DNA of 64,000 nucleotides from Rosistilla oblonga (GTDB lineage Bacteria; Planctomycetota; Planctomycetia; Pirellulales; Pirellulaceae): positions 2,294,001-2,358,000 of the forward strand of contig NZ_CP036292.1 of NCBI RefSeq assembly GCF_007751715.1. Reading direction: 5' to 3'. The position numbers and the translations under genes were made by a program. Shown piece by piece: positions 14,461-23,929 of this stretch (position 1 is the stretch's first letter; each line of letters begins with the position of its first letter). The notes below the pieces were generated by a model. It had not been told where the DNA came from, made no database searches, and was given only the letters and a program-made list of their open reading frames with translations.

Positions 14461-17382
14461 CCAACCGGTGGGCGAGCATGAGATCGGCGAATCGGCGACT
14501 TCGTTTGGCTGTAACGTTTTCAAACGCACGAACCAGACATCGCCGGGAGCTACCGGCAGGCTGCTGAGATCTTTTCGGCGGATCGCCAGTTCGGCGTTCC
14601 AACGTCCGTCGTGATCTGTCGTTTTGACAAACCACATCGGTTGCCACTGCGCAAACCCGTTGCAGGTATCGCGGCAACAGCCGCTGCGATCGATCTCCAA
14701 CTGGTAAGTCGTCAACAGGTCGCGGTCGACATCGATCTGTAAACTCAACCGCTGCACGTCATCGAGGTCCGCATCGCGCTGACGCAACGCCGCCGGTTCG
14801 CTCGGTTCGTTGCCGGGGAAACCGCCTGGGATCGCGATGTAAATGTAATCGGCATCGTAAGCGACTCGCGGTTGCGGCGCGGGGACCTCGATATCGATAG
14901 GCCCCCAGAACGCTTCGTCCAGCCGACCATCCAATACGGGCGGATGGGGGCTGTAGGGAGCACGGATCGCTTCGGGTTTTAAGGCTCCCCGTCGAGCGGC
15001 CAGTTGGTCGCGAGCCAGCGCCTGCCAAGGGCCGGCGCTTGGCGCCGTCGACAATCGTTCCAGGCCGGAGAGTAGTGCCGGACCAGCTGATTCGCCCAGC
15101 ACGCCGACTTGCGACAACAGGCTGATCGGATGCTGACGCCAGGTCAGGTCGGGAGTTTCGGTTTCGCGGATCTTTCGTCCGCTCTGCTCGTCGTTGCTGC
15201 TAGCCAATATGACCGGCGATGATTGCTCGAAAGGAGATCCATACGCGACGGGGGAAGAGCGTTGTCCGCGATTGGCAAAGCTGGCCGTTTGGCTGAGTCC
15301 CCGCGGCAACCGCGTCCATTCCTCGCTGGCATCGATCGACGCTAACATCAGATCGGCCCAGTGACCGATTGGACTCTCGGGAACCAACGCCGCCGTCTCG
15401 CGAAGCGCCTCGCGATAGAGGGCCGGTTCGCCGTAGCGATGGCATTGCAGGACCAAACCACGCATAAATCGCGGCCGATCCGACGGGCGGATCTGTTTCG
15501 TTAGTTGCTTTAATCGCGAAGAGAATAGACTTTTCGCATCGTCGGCGATCGAACAGGCGTCGATCAAATGTTTGATCCATTCGGCGTGCCGAGTCCGCGG
15601 TTGCAGTCCCGCCAATTGCGATCGGCTGCCATGCGGCGGCAAACGACGCGCCAGCCCACCGGCACCGATCGGCAACCGATGCAGCAGCGATTCGATCGAC
15701 TGGACGCTCGCCTCGCGATCCAACAAGCGGTTGGCGACCATCACGTCGACGTCGGTCTCGCCCGGAGAGAGGACCGACAGCACGTCGCCCCATTCCTCGC
15801 CAACGACCGCTCCCGCAGCGGGCAGGATCGCCGACGGATGCACAACCACGTCGCCTCGTTCGCCACGCTGGACGTGAAAGACGCGTTCGACAGTCGGCGT
15901 TGCCGTGGCAACTCGCAACCACGCGGTACGCTGTTCGGCGGTCAGATCATCGCTCAAAACCACCACTGCCGGCTGAGCCGTTTGCAGCGCCTGGTCGATC
16001 GCGGCTTGATACGCTCGCGGATCGGCATCGTCTTGGATCGCCAGCACCTCGCATCCGCCGACATCGCTGAATCCCTGCATCGTCAATTCGTCGGCGGAAT
16101 GTTGCAGCGGATCGTTCAACCGCTCGCCCGCCCGATCGTGGATCACTCCCATCGAACGATAGCCTTGTTCCAACGAGTTGGAGACGATCATCGACCACGC
16201 CAGTTCGCGGGCCTCGCGGCTGACAAACAACGCCGCCGCGCGACGCGGTCCGCCACGCTGCGTCTGCCATGTCAGGCCGCCGTCGGCGGTGTGCAAGATC
16301 GTTCCCATTCCACACGCGGCCCATCCCTTTTGATCGTCCAGGAAGTGCAAGTCGTGGATCGGCGCGGTGATCCCGCTGCCGACGGCAACGATTTCGTTTT
16401 GAGCTGTCTTGCGAAAGATCTTGTCTCCCGGAACGCCCGCCATCCAAACCTGGTTGCCGCCGCTGGCCAGGCACTGAAAATCGTAGCGGCTGATGTCGAC
16501 GGTTGTTGCTTGCCGGTTCAGCGGTCGCCAGCTGAGTCCCGCATCGCGGCTGAACGCAACGGCGCCAGATCGACCTGCCGTCCACTGTTCGGTTGGCGTT
16601 GCTGTGATGCAATGCATCCGACGATCGGAGAAGACCGGATCGGCCGGCGCTTCGGGTCGGTCGCTGCGAAACAGCATCCCCGATCGGTCCAGCGTCAACA
16701 TCGCGCCGCCGGCCATCGCGATCGATCGAATCGCTTGGGATTCGGATCGCGGAACCGGTTGCCACGAACGGCCGGCGTCGTAGGTGATGAAGACCGATCC
16801 CAAGTGGACCGGCGACCAATCGCCAGCGGCAATCGCCGTCCGCCGCGAGGTGAATTGCAGCTGCCGAATACGAGGCAGTTCGTTTTCCAGACGCTCCCAA
16901 GATTTGCCGCCGTCCTGGGTTTGCAGCAACACGCCACGACTGATCTGCGTATCGCTCTCGTACCAACCGCCCGCAGCCCAGCCCTGTTGCGGATCGATAA
17001 ACTGCACACAGTCCAACCGGCAACCGACGCCACTGTCCTGCGCCAACCAATGTTCGCCTCCGTCGGGCGTATACCAGATGACGCCACGGTCCCCGACAGC
17101 CCATCCCTGCTTGGCATCGATGAAACAGATGCTCCGCAAGGAGGCATCATCGCGCAAGCTCTCCCGTTTTTCCGTCGCTGGCGGATCGGCGGCCTGCAGT
17201 TGCGGAGGCTGCGGTTGTGCAAAAACTGCAGCCAGCAGCCCTAAAACAAGAACAACCGATCGCGGGGATCGGCTTGGCCGCTGGGCGTGCCAAGCGGCGG
17301 CGATCCCCGGTTGCGCATGCTGTGGCGCAAGCGATGGATCCGAAGTCACAGCGGTCTGTTGAATCGGTGCGTTTGCAGTCAT
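14440..17382 (-). CDS. BNR/YCF48-like beta-propeller protein with CBM9-like C-terminus
   Basis: A 980-residue secreted or membrane-anchored protein. The n-region is long and the hydrophobic segment is VVLVLGLLAAVFAQ near residue 45. Residues 75-390 contain repeated propeller blades of the BNR/YCF48 type, such as DAKQGWAVGDRGVIWYTPDG and DQKGWAACGMGTILHTADGG. Residues 400-560 look like a separate alpha/beta domain of unknown type. Near residue 835, HPPVLDGRLDEAFW matches the opening of CBM9-like/DOMON domains. YCF48 blades occur in a photosystem assembly factor and in many secreted bacterial proteins, so the annotation is structural only. The gene ends inside a tandem repeat that may have rewritten its final codons. 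Confidence 0.75.
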   Translation of the reverse strand: MTANAPIQQTAVTSDPSLAPQHAQPGIAAAWHAQRPSRSPRSVVLVLGLLAAVFAQPQPPQLQAADPPATEKRESLRDDASLRSICFIDAKQGWAVGDRGVIWYTPDGGEHWLAQDSGVGCRLDCVQFIDPQQGWAAGGWYESDTQISRGVLLQTQDGGKSWERLENELPRIRQLQFTSRRTAIAAGDWSPVHLGSVFITYDAGRSWQPVPRSESQAIRSIAMAGGAMLTLDRSGMLFRSDRPEAPADPVFSDRRMHCITATPTEQWTAGRSGAVAFSRDAGLSWRPLNRQATTVDISRYDFQCLASGGNQVWMAGVPGDKIFRKTAQNEIVAVGSGITAPIHDLHFLDDQKGWAACGMGTILHTADGGLTWQTQRGGPRRAAALFVSREARELAWSMIVSNSLEQGYRSMGVIHDRAGERLNDPLQHSADELTMQGFSDVGGCEVLAIQDDADPRAYQAAIDQALQTAQPAVVVLSDDLTAEQRTAWLRVATATPTVERVFHVQRGERGDVVVHPSAILPAAGAVVGEEWGDVLSVLSPGETDVDVMVANRLLDREASVQSIESLLHRLPIGAGGLARRLPPHGSRSQLAGLQPRTRHAEWIKHLIDACSIADDAKSLFSSRLKQLTKQIRPSDRPRFMRGLVLQCHRYGEPALYREALRETAALVPESPIGHWADLMLASIDASEEWTRLPRGLSQTASFANRGQRSSPVAYGSPFEQSSPVILASSNDEQSGRKIRETETPDLTWRQHPISLLSQVGVLGESAGPALLSGLERLSTAPSAGPWQALARDQLAARRGALKPEAIRAPYSPHPPVLDGRLDEAFWGPIDIEVPAPQPRVAYDADYIYIAIPGGFPGNEPSEPAALRQRDADLDDVQRLSLQIDVDRDLLTTYQLEIDRSGCCRDTCNGFAQWQPMWFVKTTDHDGRWNAELAIRRKDLSSLPVAPGDVWFVRLKTLQPNEVADSPISCSPTGWQALAFE

Positions 17383-17442
17383 GAACTTGTTTGAATCGTT
17401 GACGAGTGGTTGGAATGAACTTGTTCGAGAGCTGTCGATAGC

Positions 17443-17823
17443 TCAGGTGTAGAGGGCTCGGATGCCAAAAATCCCCAGGCAAACCGCTCCGATACCCAGC
17501 ACAAGGTTGGTGGTCACATAGGCGGCGGCGGGTCCGAATCCGTCCTTTTCTGCGAAGACAACCGCTTCGTAGCCGAAAGTGGAAAAGGTGGTCAGGCCAC
17601 CCAAAAGCCCCACGCGAATCGCCAATTGCAGGCGATCGGGCATGCTGGTCCCCAGAATCGTCGCTTCGGCCAGGCCGCCGATCAACAGGCAGCCCAGCAC
17701 GTTAACGGCGATCGTTCCGGCGGCACCCAGCCCTAAGGCGGTTGCGGCGGCCAGTGTGACCAGGAATCGCAAGGAGGAACCGATGGCACCGCCGGCGGCG
17801 ACGGCAAGAACGTCAGCGAACAT
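17443..17823 (-). CDS. crcB: Fluoride ion channel CrcB/FluC
   Basis: A 126-residue membrane protein with four hydrophobic helices, the usual size for FluC. The family motifs are present: GGAIGSSLRF near the start, the pore Asn in TIAVNVLG, and the Phe-box region GLTTFSTFGYE, which also holds the central sodium-site backbone. FluC works as a dual-topology homodimer that exports fluoride, so one gene is sufficient. The ATG at 17823 is preferred over one at 17859 because the protein then starts directly with helix 1, and an AAGGG precedes it. I looked for a fluoride riboswitch upstream and did not find a convincing one. Confidence 0.95.
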   Translation of the reverse strand: MFADVLAVAAGGAIGSSLRFLVTLAAATALGLGAAGTIAVNVLGCLLIGGLAEATILGTSMPDRLQLAIRVGLLGGLTTFSTFGYEAVVFAEKDGFGPAAAYVTTNLVLGIGAVCLGIFGIRALYT

Positions 17824-18088
17824 GGCGAACCCTTCGCGGCGAATGCTTGTCCGTTCCATCTTTCGGACAATTCGGAGTCACCGGCGCATTGGGAATCGCG
17901 TCGGCAGGAGTCAAATGCCTGCTGAGATTGACCGGCATTAGCCCTCTCCAAATCAAGAATCATTGTGTAAACTGACCGAGCAGGCGATCTGCCTGCGCGT
18001 CGCATAGATTCGATGTTTTGATGACTTCGTGTAAATGCCAGTTCGTTCGAACAGACCACTACACCCCCAAATGAGCGAGACGTTTTAG

Positions 18089-19864
18089 ATGAGTACAGCT
18101 AGCACCAAATCCGAATCACAGCTGATGACAGGTGCGGATATCCTAGTCAAATCGCTGGTGGATCATGGTGTCGACGTCCTGTTCGCCTATCCCGGCGGGT
18201 GCAGCATGCCGATGCATCAATCGCTGACGAAATTCGGGACCGAAGTTCGCACAATTCTGCCGCGACACGAGCAGGGTGGCGGTTTTGCAGCTCAAGGTTA
18301 CGCCCGCAGCACCGGCCGCGTCGGAGTTGTGATGGCGACCAGCGGTCCCGGAGCGACCAACTTGGTCACCGCGCTTGCCGATGCAAAGCTCGACAGCATT
18401 CCGATGGTTGCGATCACCGGCCAGGTTCCGACCGGCGTGATCGGCACCGACGCATTCCAAGAGACTCCGATCGTCGAAGTCTGCCGCGGAATCACCAAGC
18501 ATCATTATTTGGTCACCGATCTGAAAGATCTGCCTCGCGTGATGAAAGAGGCGTTCCATATCGCGACCACCGGCCGTCCGGGCCCCGTTTTGGTCGACAT
18601 GCCTAAAGACGTTCAAATGGCGTCGATCAGCGTCGAAGAAGACGTAGAGATGAATCTGCCCGGCTATTTTGCCGAAGCACCAAAGGTTGCTCCCGAAAAG
18701 GTGCGCCAAATCGCTGCGGCGATCAAAATGGCCAAGCGACCGATGATCTACGCCGGTGGCGGCATAATCGCTGCAGGTGCTAGCCCTCAGTTGCGCGAAC
18801 TGGTTCGCAAAACCGGGATCCCAACCACGATGACCGTGATGGGACTCAGTTCGTTCCCGAACCAGGACGAACTGTCGATGGACATGTTGGGCATGCACGG
18901 ATCGGCTTACGCCAACTATGCCGTTCGCGATTGCGATCTGTTGATCGCGTTGGGCGTTCGTTTCGACGATCGCGTGACCGGCAAACTGGCCGAATTCGCC
19001 AAGCACGCCAAGATCATTCACGTCGACATCGACGCTTCGGAATTGAACAAGAACAAACCGGTTCACATCCCAGTCAACGCGGACGTTGCCGATACGCTGA
19101 ACGAACTGCTGAAGATCGTCGAAGCACCCACCGACATCAGCCAATGGGTCGCCGACTGTAAGGCCCTGAAAGCCAAGTATCCTTTCAAATACGACGAATC
19201 GTTTGACGGCATTCTGCAACAGCATGCCATCCGCACGCTGTCGAACCTGACCAAAGACCGCGACACCTATGTCTCGGTGGGCGTTGGGCAGCACCAGATG
19301 TGGGCGGCTCAGTTCTTCCAGTTCAACAAGCCGCGAACTTGGGCTTGCAGCAGCGGATTGGGAACGATGGGCTTCGGTCTGCCAGCGGCGATGGGAGTTC
19401 AAGCGGCAAACCCCGACGCGTTGGTGATCGACATCGATGGCGACGGCAGTTTCCAGATGAACATCCAGGAACTGGCGACCTGTTTCTGCGAAAAGCTGCC
19501 CGTGAAGGTCCTGTTGCTGAACAATCAGCACCTGGGAATGGTGGTTCAGTGGGAGGATCGCTTCAACGAACGCAACCGCGCCCACACCTACTTGGGCCCG
19601 ATCGATCACGAAGAAGCTCGCGGTAAGAGCAACGTCGATCGCTTCGCTTACGCTCAGAAGCGTTATCCCGATTTCGTCGGGATCGCCAAGGGATACGGCT
19701 GCGGTGCGGCGACGGTCAGCAAAAAGTGCGACCTCGAAGGAGCCCTCTTGGAAATGATCAACTACGACGGTCCTTATCTGTTGGATGTCGAAGTTCCTTA
19801 CCAAGAGCACGTGTTGCCGATGATCCCGACGCAGCACACCGTCGACGACATGATCTTGGAATAA
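18089..19864 (+). CDS. ilvB: Acetolactate synthase large subunit
   Basis: A 591-residue ThDP-dependent enzyme that condenses pyruvate, or pyruvate with 2-oxobutanoate, in branched-chain amino acid synthesis. The catalytic Glu lies in [18 protein letters not shown], as in Ilv[15 protein letters not shown] is the conserved FAD/ThDP-domain segment. The ThDP-Mg motif begins [10 protein letters not shown] and ends with [11 protein letters not shown]. Length and domain order are normal. The regulatory small subunit gene (ilvN) is not adjacent, and the gene ends in its own strong terminator at 19917-19959. A catabolic AlsS-type enzyme is less likely given this sequence. Confidence 0.95.
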   Translation: MSTASTKSESQLMTGADILVKSLVDHGVDVLFAYPGGCSMPMHQSLTKFGTEVRTILPRHEQGGGFAAQGYARSTGRVGVVMATSGPGATNLVTALADAKLDSIPMVAITGQVPTGVIGTDAFQETPIVEVCRGITKHHYLVTDLKDLPRVMKEAFHIATTGRPGPVLVDMPKDVQMASISVEEDVEMNLPGYFAEAPKVAPEKVRQIAAAIKMAKRPMIYAGGGIIAAGASPQLRELVRKTGIPTTMTVMGLSSFPNQDELSMDMLGMHGSAYANYAVRDCDLLIALGVRFDDRVTGKLAEFAKHAKIIHVDIDASELNKNKPVHIPVNADVADTLNELLKIVEAPTDISQWVADCKALKAKYPFKYDESFDGILQQHAIRTLSNLTKDRDTYVSVGVGQHQMWAAQFFQFNKPRTWACSSGLGTMGFGLPAAMGVQAANPDALVIDIDGDGSFQMNIQELATCFCEKLPVKVLLLNNQHLGMVVQWEDRFNERNRAHTYLGPIDHEEARGKSNVDRFAYAQKRYPDFVGIAKGYGCGAATVSKKCDLEGALLEMINYDGPYLLDVEVPYQEHVLPMIPTQHTVDDMILE

Positions 19865-19916
19865 TCCCAGGCGATTCAGTACCGCTGGCGTAGGCATCGC
19901 CGGCGGATCCAAACTT

Positions 19917-19959
19917 GGCTGTCGCCCCGATCGAATGATTGGGGGCGACAGCCTTTTTT
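19917..19959 (+). terminator. Rho-independent terminator after ilvB
   Basis: GGCTGTCGCCCC (19917-19928) pairs with GGGGCGACAGCC (19942-19953) and is followed by six T at 19954-19959. Confidence 0.92.
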
Positions 19960-20082
19960 CGCATCGATCTTGGATCGACGGCCTGTTAGCTAGCACGTCG
20001 CAGGCCGCGCGAGAATTCAAGTTTCTCTAAACTGCCACTTCCGTTACACTACCGGCCAACGGATCATCCAGCGGAAGTCACT

Positions 20083-21942
20083 ATGAATGCAGCATTGAGT
20101 AAGAAGAAGCGATCGGCTCGCGACAGCGAGACCGCCGATGCGAAACCAAATCAATCGTTTCGCGAGACGGTAGAATCGATCGTCGTGGCGATCATCTTGG
20201 CGCTGCTGTTCCGCGCGTTTGTCGCCGAAGCCTTCGTGATTCCGACAGGTTCGATGGCCCCGACGTTGATGGGGACGCACAAGGATATCTATTGCCCGCA
20301 CTGCGGTGAGAATTATCGCACCGGGGCGAGTCTCGAGCTGCCCGACCGCAACACCGGCATGGTGGTTGTTGGCACGATCTGTCCCAATTGTCGATCCGAA
20401 ACGCCACTGGATCTTGAGGGGAACCCAAACGACGCGACCTTCTCGGGCGACCGAATTTTGGTCAGCAAGTTTTCGTATGCGTTTGGCAAACCCGAACGCT
20501 TCGACGTCGGCGTCTTCAAGAATCCTGGCAACGCCAAACAGAATTACATCAAACGGATCGTGGGGCTGCCCAACGAAACCGTCCGGATCACCAACGGCGA
20601 TCTCTACATCCGCCCCGATGGATCGCAAGATTTCAAGATCGCTCGCAAGCAACAACTCTCCAAGCTGTTGTCGATGAGCCACCTGGTCCACGACTCGGCG
20701 CACCAGGCGAAAGAATTGTTGGACGCGCGATGGCCGCTGCGTTGGCAACCCTGGGACGAGGGAGCGACTTCGCCGCCGGAGGACTCTTGGAAGACGCGAG
20801 CCGACACCGGCGGGATGACAGCCAAGCTGGACGCCGGCCAATCCGAGACGCGTTGGCTGCGGTACTATCACGACTGGCCCGGCACCGATGCGTGGGACAA
20901 AGCCCGCAACGGGATCAAACTGGATAACGCCCGCCCCTACCGCGTGCTGCCGATCACCGACTTCTACGCCTACAACGGCTACCTGACCGTGCCGCGTTGG
21001 AAGGTCTACGACGAACAGGGCCAGTTCCTCAGCTCGTATCGTTCGGGGCAGAGTCTTTCGCAGTTTGGCGATGTGCAACAGGGAGCCTACAGTCGGATGG
21101 GCGCCCACTGGGTTGGCGATCTGTTGATGGAGATCGACATCGAAACCGAACCGGGTGAAGGTGCTCTCGATCTAATGTTGGTCCGCGCGGGCGTCGAGTA
21201 TCGCTGCACGATCGACCTCACCTCCGGCGACGCGACGCTGAAAATTGTCGACGGCGACAAACAGCATCCCTTCGATCCGCCAGTCGGAAAGGCCAGCGAC
21301 GATCCAACGGCGCTGCAGTCACCCGTCGGACAGACGACAGCGCGCGCGGGAGATCGGATCGATATTCGCTTCAGCAATTACGACGACGAACTGCGGCTAT
21401 GGATCGATGGCGACGAGGTCCTTTTCGATCGGCCAACGACCTACGACAGCCGCAGCTATCGAACGCGGGAAGAGGATCGCCCGTATTGGACCGCCGAAAA
21501 TCCATTGGATGGTGCTCCGTTGGCGATCGGCGTCTCGGGCGTCGCCGCGACGCTGAACCATGTTCGCGTGTTGCGCGACAAATATTACATCGCGTTGCCA
21601 AAGCAATCGCGTTACGGCAGTGCGTTTAATGATTACTCAAGCGATCACGGCGTCGCCAACGACCCGCGCAGCGTAGGCCGCATCTTGGGAAATCCCGAGG
21701 ACTGGGGCACGACCAAGCTGTGGGCCGCTCGCCGTTCGCAAGAATACACGATGGACGAAGGACAATATTTCCCCTTGGGCGACAACAGTCCCGAGAGTGC
21801 CGATGCCCGGGGCTGGACCGGCAAGCACTTTGTTCCTCGCGACTTGTTGGTTGGCAAAGCGGTCTTCGTCTTCTGGCCTCACCCCTGGAATACGCCGGTC
21901 CCCTTCACGCCTAACTTTCGCCGCATGAAATTGATCCATTGA
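20083..21942 (+). CDS. lepB: Signal peptidase I with CxxC pair and large inserted domain
   Basis: A 619-residue type I signal peptidase, about twice the usual length. An N-terminal membrane helix (SIVVAIILALLFRAFVA) leads to the catalytic Ser57 in PTGSMAPTL. The general base is Lys157 in IKRIVGLPNE. The last conserved box is GDNSPESADARGW near the C-terminus. Two features are unusual. CPHC (71-74) and CPNC (100-103) lie between the Ser and Lys boxes and look like a zinc-ribbon or disulfide pair. About 380 residues are inserted before the final box and include a beta-rich, concanavalin-like stretch (IDIRFSNYDDELRLWIDGDE). Catalytic residues are intact, so it should process secreted preproteins at the outer face of the inner membrane. 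Confidence 0.93.
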   Translation: MNAALSKKKRSARDSETADAKPNQSFRETVESIVVAIILALLFRAFVAEAFVIPTGSMAPTLMGTHKDIYCPHCGENYRTGASLELPDRNTGMVVVGTICPNCRSETPLDLEGNPNDATFSGDRILVSKFSYAFGKPERFDVGVFKNPGNAKQNYIKRIVGLPNETVRITNGDLYIRPDGSQDFKIARKQQLSKLLSMSHLVHDSAHQAKELLDARWPLRWQPWDEGATSPPEDSWKTRADTGGMTAKLDAGQSETRWLRYYHDWPGTDAWDKARNGIKLDNARPYRVLPITDFYAYNGYLTVPRWKVYDEQGQFLSSYRSGQSLSQFGDVQQGAYSRMGAHWVGDLLMEIDIETEPGEGALDLMLVRAGVEYRCTIDLTSGDATLKIVDGDKQHPFDPPVGKASDDPTALQSPVGQTTARAGDRIDIRFSNYDDELRLWIDGDEVLFDRPTTYDSRSYRTREEDRPYWTAENPLDGAPLAIGVSGVAATLNHVRVLRDKYYIALPKQSRYGSAFNDYSSDHGVANDPRSVGRILGNPEDWGTTKLWAARRSQEYTMDEGQYFPLGDNSPESADARGWTGKHFVPRDLLVGKAVFVFWPHPWNTPVPFTPNFRRMKLIH

Positions 21943-22016
21943 TCCCCGCGCCGTCGAACCCCGACGACGCGCTGCGACGTTGAACTCCGCAAACTCCATT
22001 GGCAAGGATGCCGAAC

Positions 22017-22868
22017 ATGTCACTAGCGATTCTCGAAGCGATCGATCTTCATAAAACGTATGGTCGCCGCAAAGTCGTCGACGGTGTGAACCTGCACGTC
22101 AACGAAGCGGAGATCGTTGGCCTGCTGGGCCCCAACGGTGCCGGTAAATCGACAAGTTTTAAGATGATCTGCGGGATGGTCGATCCCGATCGAGGTCGTG
22201 TCTGCCTGGGCGGCGAAGAGGTCACCGATTGGCCGATGTTTCGCCGCGCCCGCGACGGCGGGATGGGCTATCTGCCGCAGGACTCCAGCGTTTTCAAGAA
22301 GCTGACAGTCGAACAGAACATCCTGGCGCTGTTGGAATTACTGGGGCACAACCGCAAGCAACGGCAGGCCCGTTGTGAGGAACTGCTGACCGAATTCAGC
22401 ATCACCCACATTCGCAAATCGCGTGGCGGAAAACTCAGCGGTGGCGAACGCCGCCGACTGGAGATCGCCCGCTGTCTCGTATCCAACCCGCGGATCATCC
22501 TACTGGACGAACCGTTTGCCGGTATCGATCCGATCACCGTGCAATCGATTCAAGGCGTGATCCACCAGTTGCGAGATTCGGGGATCGCCGTCTTGATCAC
22601 CGACCACGCGGCCCGCGAGATCTTGAGTACCGTCGACCGATGTTACGTGATCGCCAAAGGCCAAGTGTTGGTCGATGGAACACCCGACGTCGTCAAGCGC
22701 CACCCGCAGGTGCAAGCCGAATATCTGGGCGACTTGGACGCCGCCGAATCGCATGGCCAAAGCAGCCAAACCCTGCGACACGATTCCCCCGCCCCAGCCG
22801 CCGCCGCTCCTCCCGCTAGCTCGGGACTGTTCAAATCCTCCGCCCCCCGCCGCCGCACCGACGTCTAG
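22017..22868 (+). CDS. lptB: LPS export ABC transporter ATP-binding protein LptB-like
   Basis: A 283-residue ABC ATPase. Walker A is GPNGAGKST, the signature is LSGGERRRLEIAR, Walker B is IILLDEPFAGIDP and the switch His is in LITDHAARE. ETQ-like and DxGI segments match LptB rather than amino-acid transporter ATPases. LptB powers extraction of lipopolysaccharide with LptF/LptG, which are not nearby. The C-terminus has about 45 extra residues rich in Ala, Pro and Ser that are absent from short LptB. I chose the ATG at 22017, with AAGGA about 8 bases upstream, over in-frame starts at 21999 (TTG) and 22008. It follows lepB by 74 bases and may be co-transcribed. Confidence 0.88.
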   Translation: MSLAILEAIDLHKTYGRRKVVDGVNLHVNEAEIVGLLGPNGAGKSTSFKMICGMVDPDRGRVCLGGEEVTDWPMFRRARDGGMGYLPQDSSVFKKLTVEQNILALLELLGHNRKQRQARCEELLTEFSITHIRKSRGGKLSGGERRRLEIARCLVSNPRIILLDEPFAGIDPITVQSIQGVIHQLRDSGIAVLITDHAAREILSTVDRCYVIAKGQVLVDGTPDVVKRHPQVQAEYLGDLDAAESHGQSSQTLRHDSPAPAAAAPPASSGLFKSSAPRRRTDV

Positions 22869-23134
22869 TCGCGCGGCCACAATCGCAAGACAGATTTGAA
22901 ACGTTTGCAGATTGCGGCGAACCGAAATACGAAAGACGCCTACCTCTCTGGCAAATACCTGCTTAGGGAGGTTGATGTATCTTTTGCCGTTGCAAAAATG
23001 CGACTTAAATACGGAGTGTTCCGCGACCTTCCGGTCGCGCCGATTGCAAACATTCGCATCGACTCCCACTTCGCACTCCGTGTTCAGAGCGAAGCGAATC
23101 GATTCTTCATTGACGTTCAGGACCTAACGAAATT

Positions 23135-23872
23135 ATGACTAAACCGACGCTCGGATCGCTCGAAGTTTTTGACGACATCGCCAGCATCAGCCGCCAAGCC
23201 TGCGACGACCTGATTCCGCTGTGCTGCGACGCGATCGCCGCTCGCGGCGTCTGCCGGATCGCGCTGGCTGGCGGTTCGACGCCGAAGCTGCTGTATCGAT
23301 TGATGGCCGAGAACCAGCAGGCGTTCGATTGGGCCAAGATCGAATTGTTCTGGGGAGACGAACGGAACGTGTTGCCCGAGGACGACGACAGCAATTTCCG
23401 GATGGTCCGCGAGGCGATGTTGGATCACGTGCCGATTCCCGAGGCGAACGTCTTTCGCGTGCCGATCGATCCAGCCGATCCCGCGGCGACGGCGGTTCAA
23501 TATGAAGCGACGTTGAAGACGCAGTTCGGCGGCGATTCGCTCCAGTGGGACCTGGTACTGCTGGGAATGGGAGACGACGCGCACACCGCGTCGCTCTTCC
23601 CGCAAACCACAGCGATCGACGCCAACGACCGTTTGTTTGTCGAAAACTGGGTTGAAAAGTTTGATACCTTCCGGCAAACGCTGACCGCTCCGGCGATCAA
23701 TTCCGCTCGCAACGTCTGGTTCCTGATCGGTGGTGCCGGGAAACGCGAAGCGCTGCAACACGTCTGGGGCGCTCGACAGGCTCCGTCGGAATTCCCATCG
23801 CAATTGATCCGCCCGTCGGCAGGCAAGTTGCGATGGATGATCGCTATCGATGCGATGCCAGAATCTGCGTAG
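23135..23872 (+). CDS. pgl: 6-phosphogluconolactonase
   Basis: A 245-residue member of the SOL/DevB lactonase family, which hydrolyses 6-phosphogluconolactone in the oxidative pentose phosphate pathway. Family motifs are present: LAGGSTPKLLY near residue 45, the FWGDER motif near residue 71, and GMGDDAHTASLFP near residue 150. The gene stands alone; zwf and gnd are not in the window. The 266 bases upstream contain no gene I would support. A perfect GC-rich terminator follows at 23894-23920. Confidence 0.94.
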   Translation: MTKPTLGSLEVFDDIASISRQACDDLIPLCCDAIAARGVCRIALAGGSTPKLLYRLMAENQQAFDWAKIELFWGDERNVLPEDDDSNFRMVREAMLDHVPIPEANVFRVPIDPADPAATAVQYEATLKTQFGGDSLQWDLVLLGMGDDAHTASLFPQTTAIDANDRLFVENWVEKFDTFRQTLTAPAINSARNVWFLIGGAGKREALQHVWGARQAPSEFPSQLIRPSAGKLRWMIAIDAMPESA

Positions 23873-23893
23873 CCGAAGCAGAATGCAGATACC

Positions 23894-23920
23894 GCCGCGG
23901 CATCAAGTGCCGCGGCTTTT
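23894..23920 (+). terminator. Rho-independent terminator after pgl
   Basis: GCCGCGGCA (23894-23902) and TGCCGCGGC (23908-23916) form a perfect 9-bp stem with a 5-base loop, followed by TTTT. It sits between pgl and the convergent dehydrogenase gene. Confidence 0.88.
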
Positions 23921-23929
23921 CTCGTCGCT

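Noticed and set aside
15568-17244. Plus-strand open frame (558 residues) opposite the BNR/CBM9-like gene
   Set aside because: It is Arg/Gln/His-rich with no domain, while the minus-strand frame has regular propeller repeats.
17824-17960. Fluoride (crcB-motif) riboswitch upstream of the channel gene
   Set aside because: I searched the leader for the conserved GG...GATG/CTGATG pattern and pseudoknot and found only fragments such as GGTGACTCCG, not enough for a call.
18143-20020. Minus-strand open frame (625 residues) opposite ilvB
   Set aside because: Antisense to an enzyme with all motifs intact; the frame also crosses the ilvB terminator.
22896-23138. Possible 80-residue gene upstream of pgl
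   Set aside because: It overlaps the pgl start, has no good ribosome site and no recognisable motif; composition is not distinguishable from spacer.
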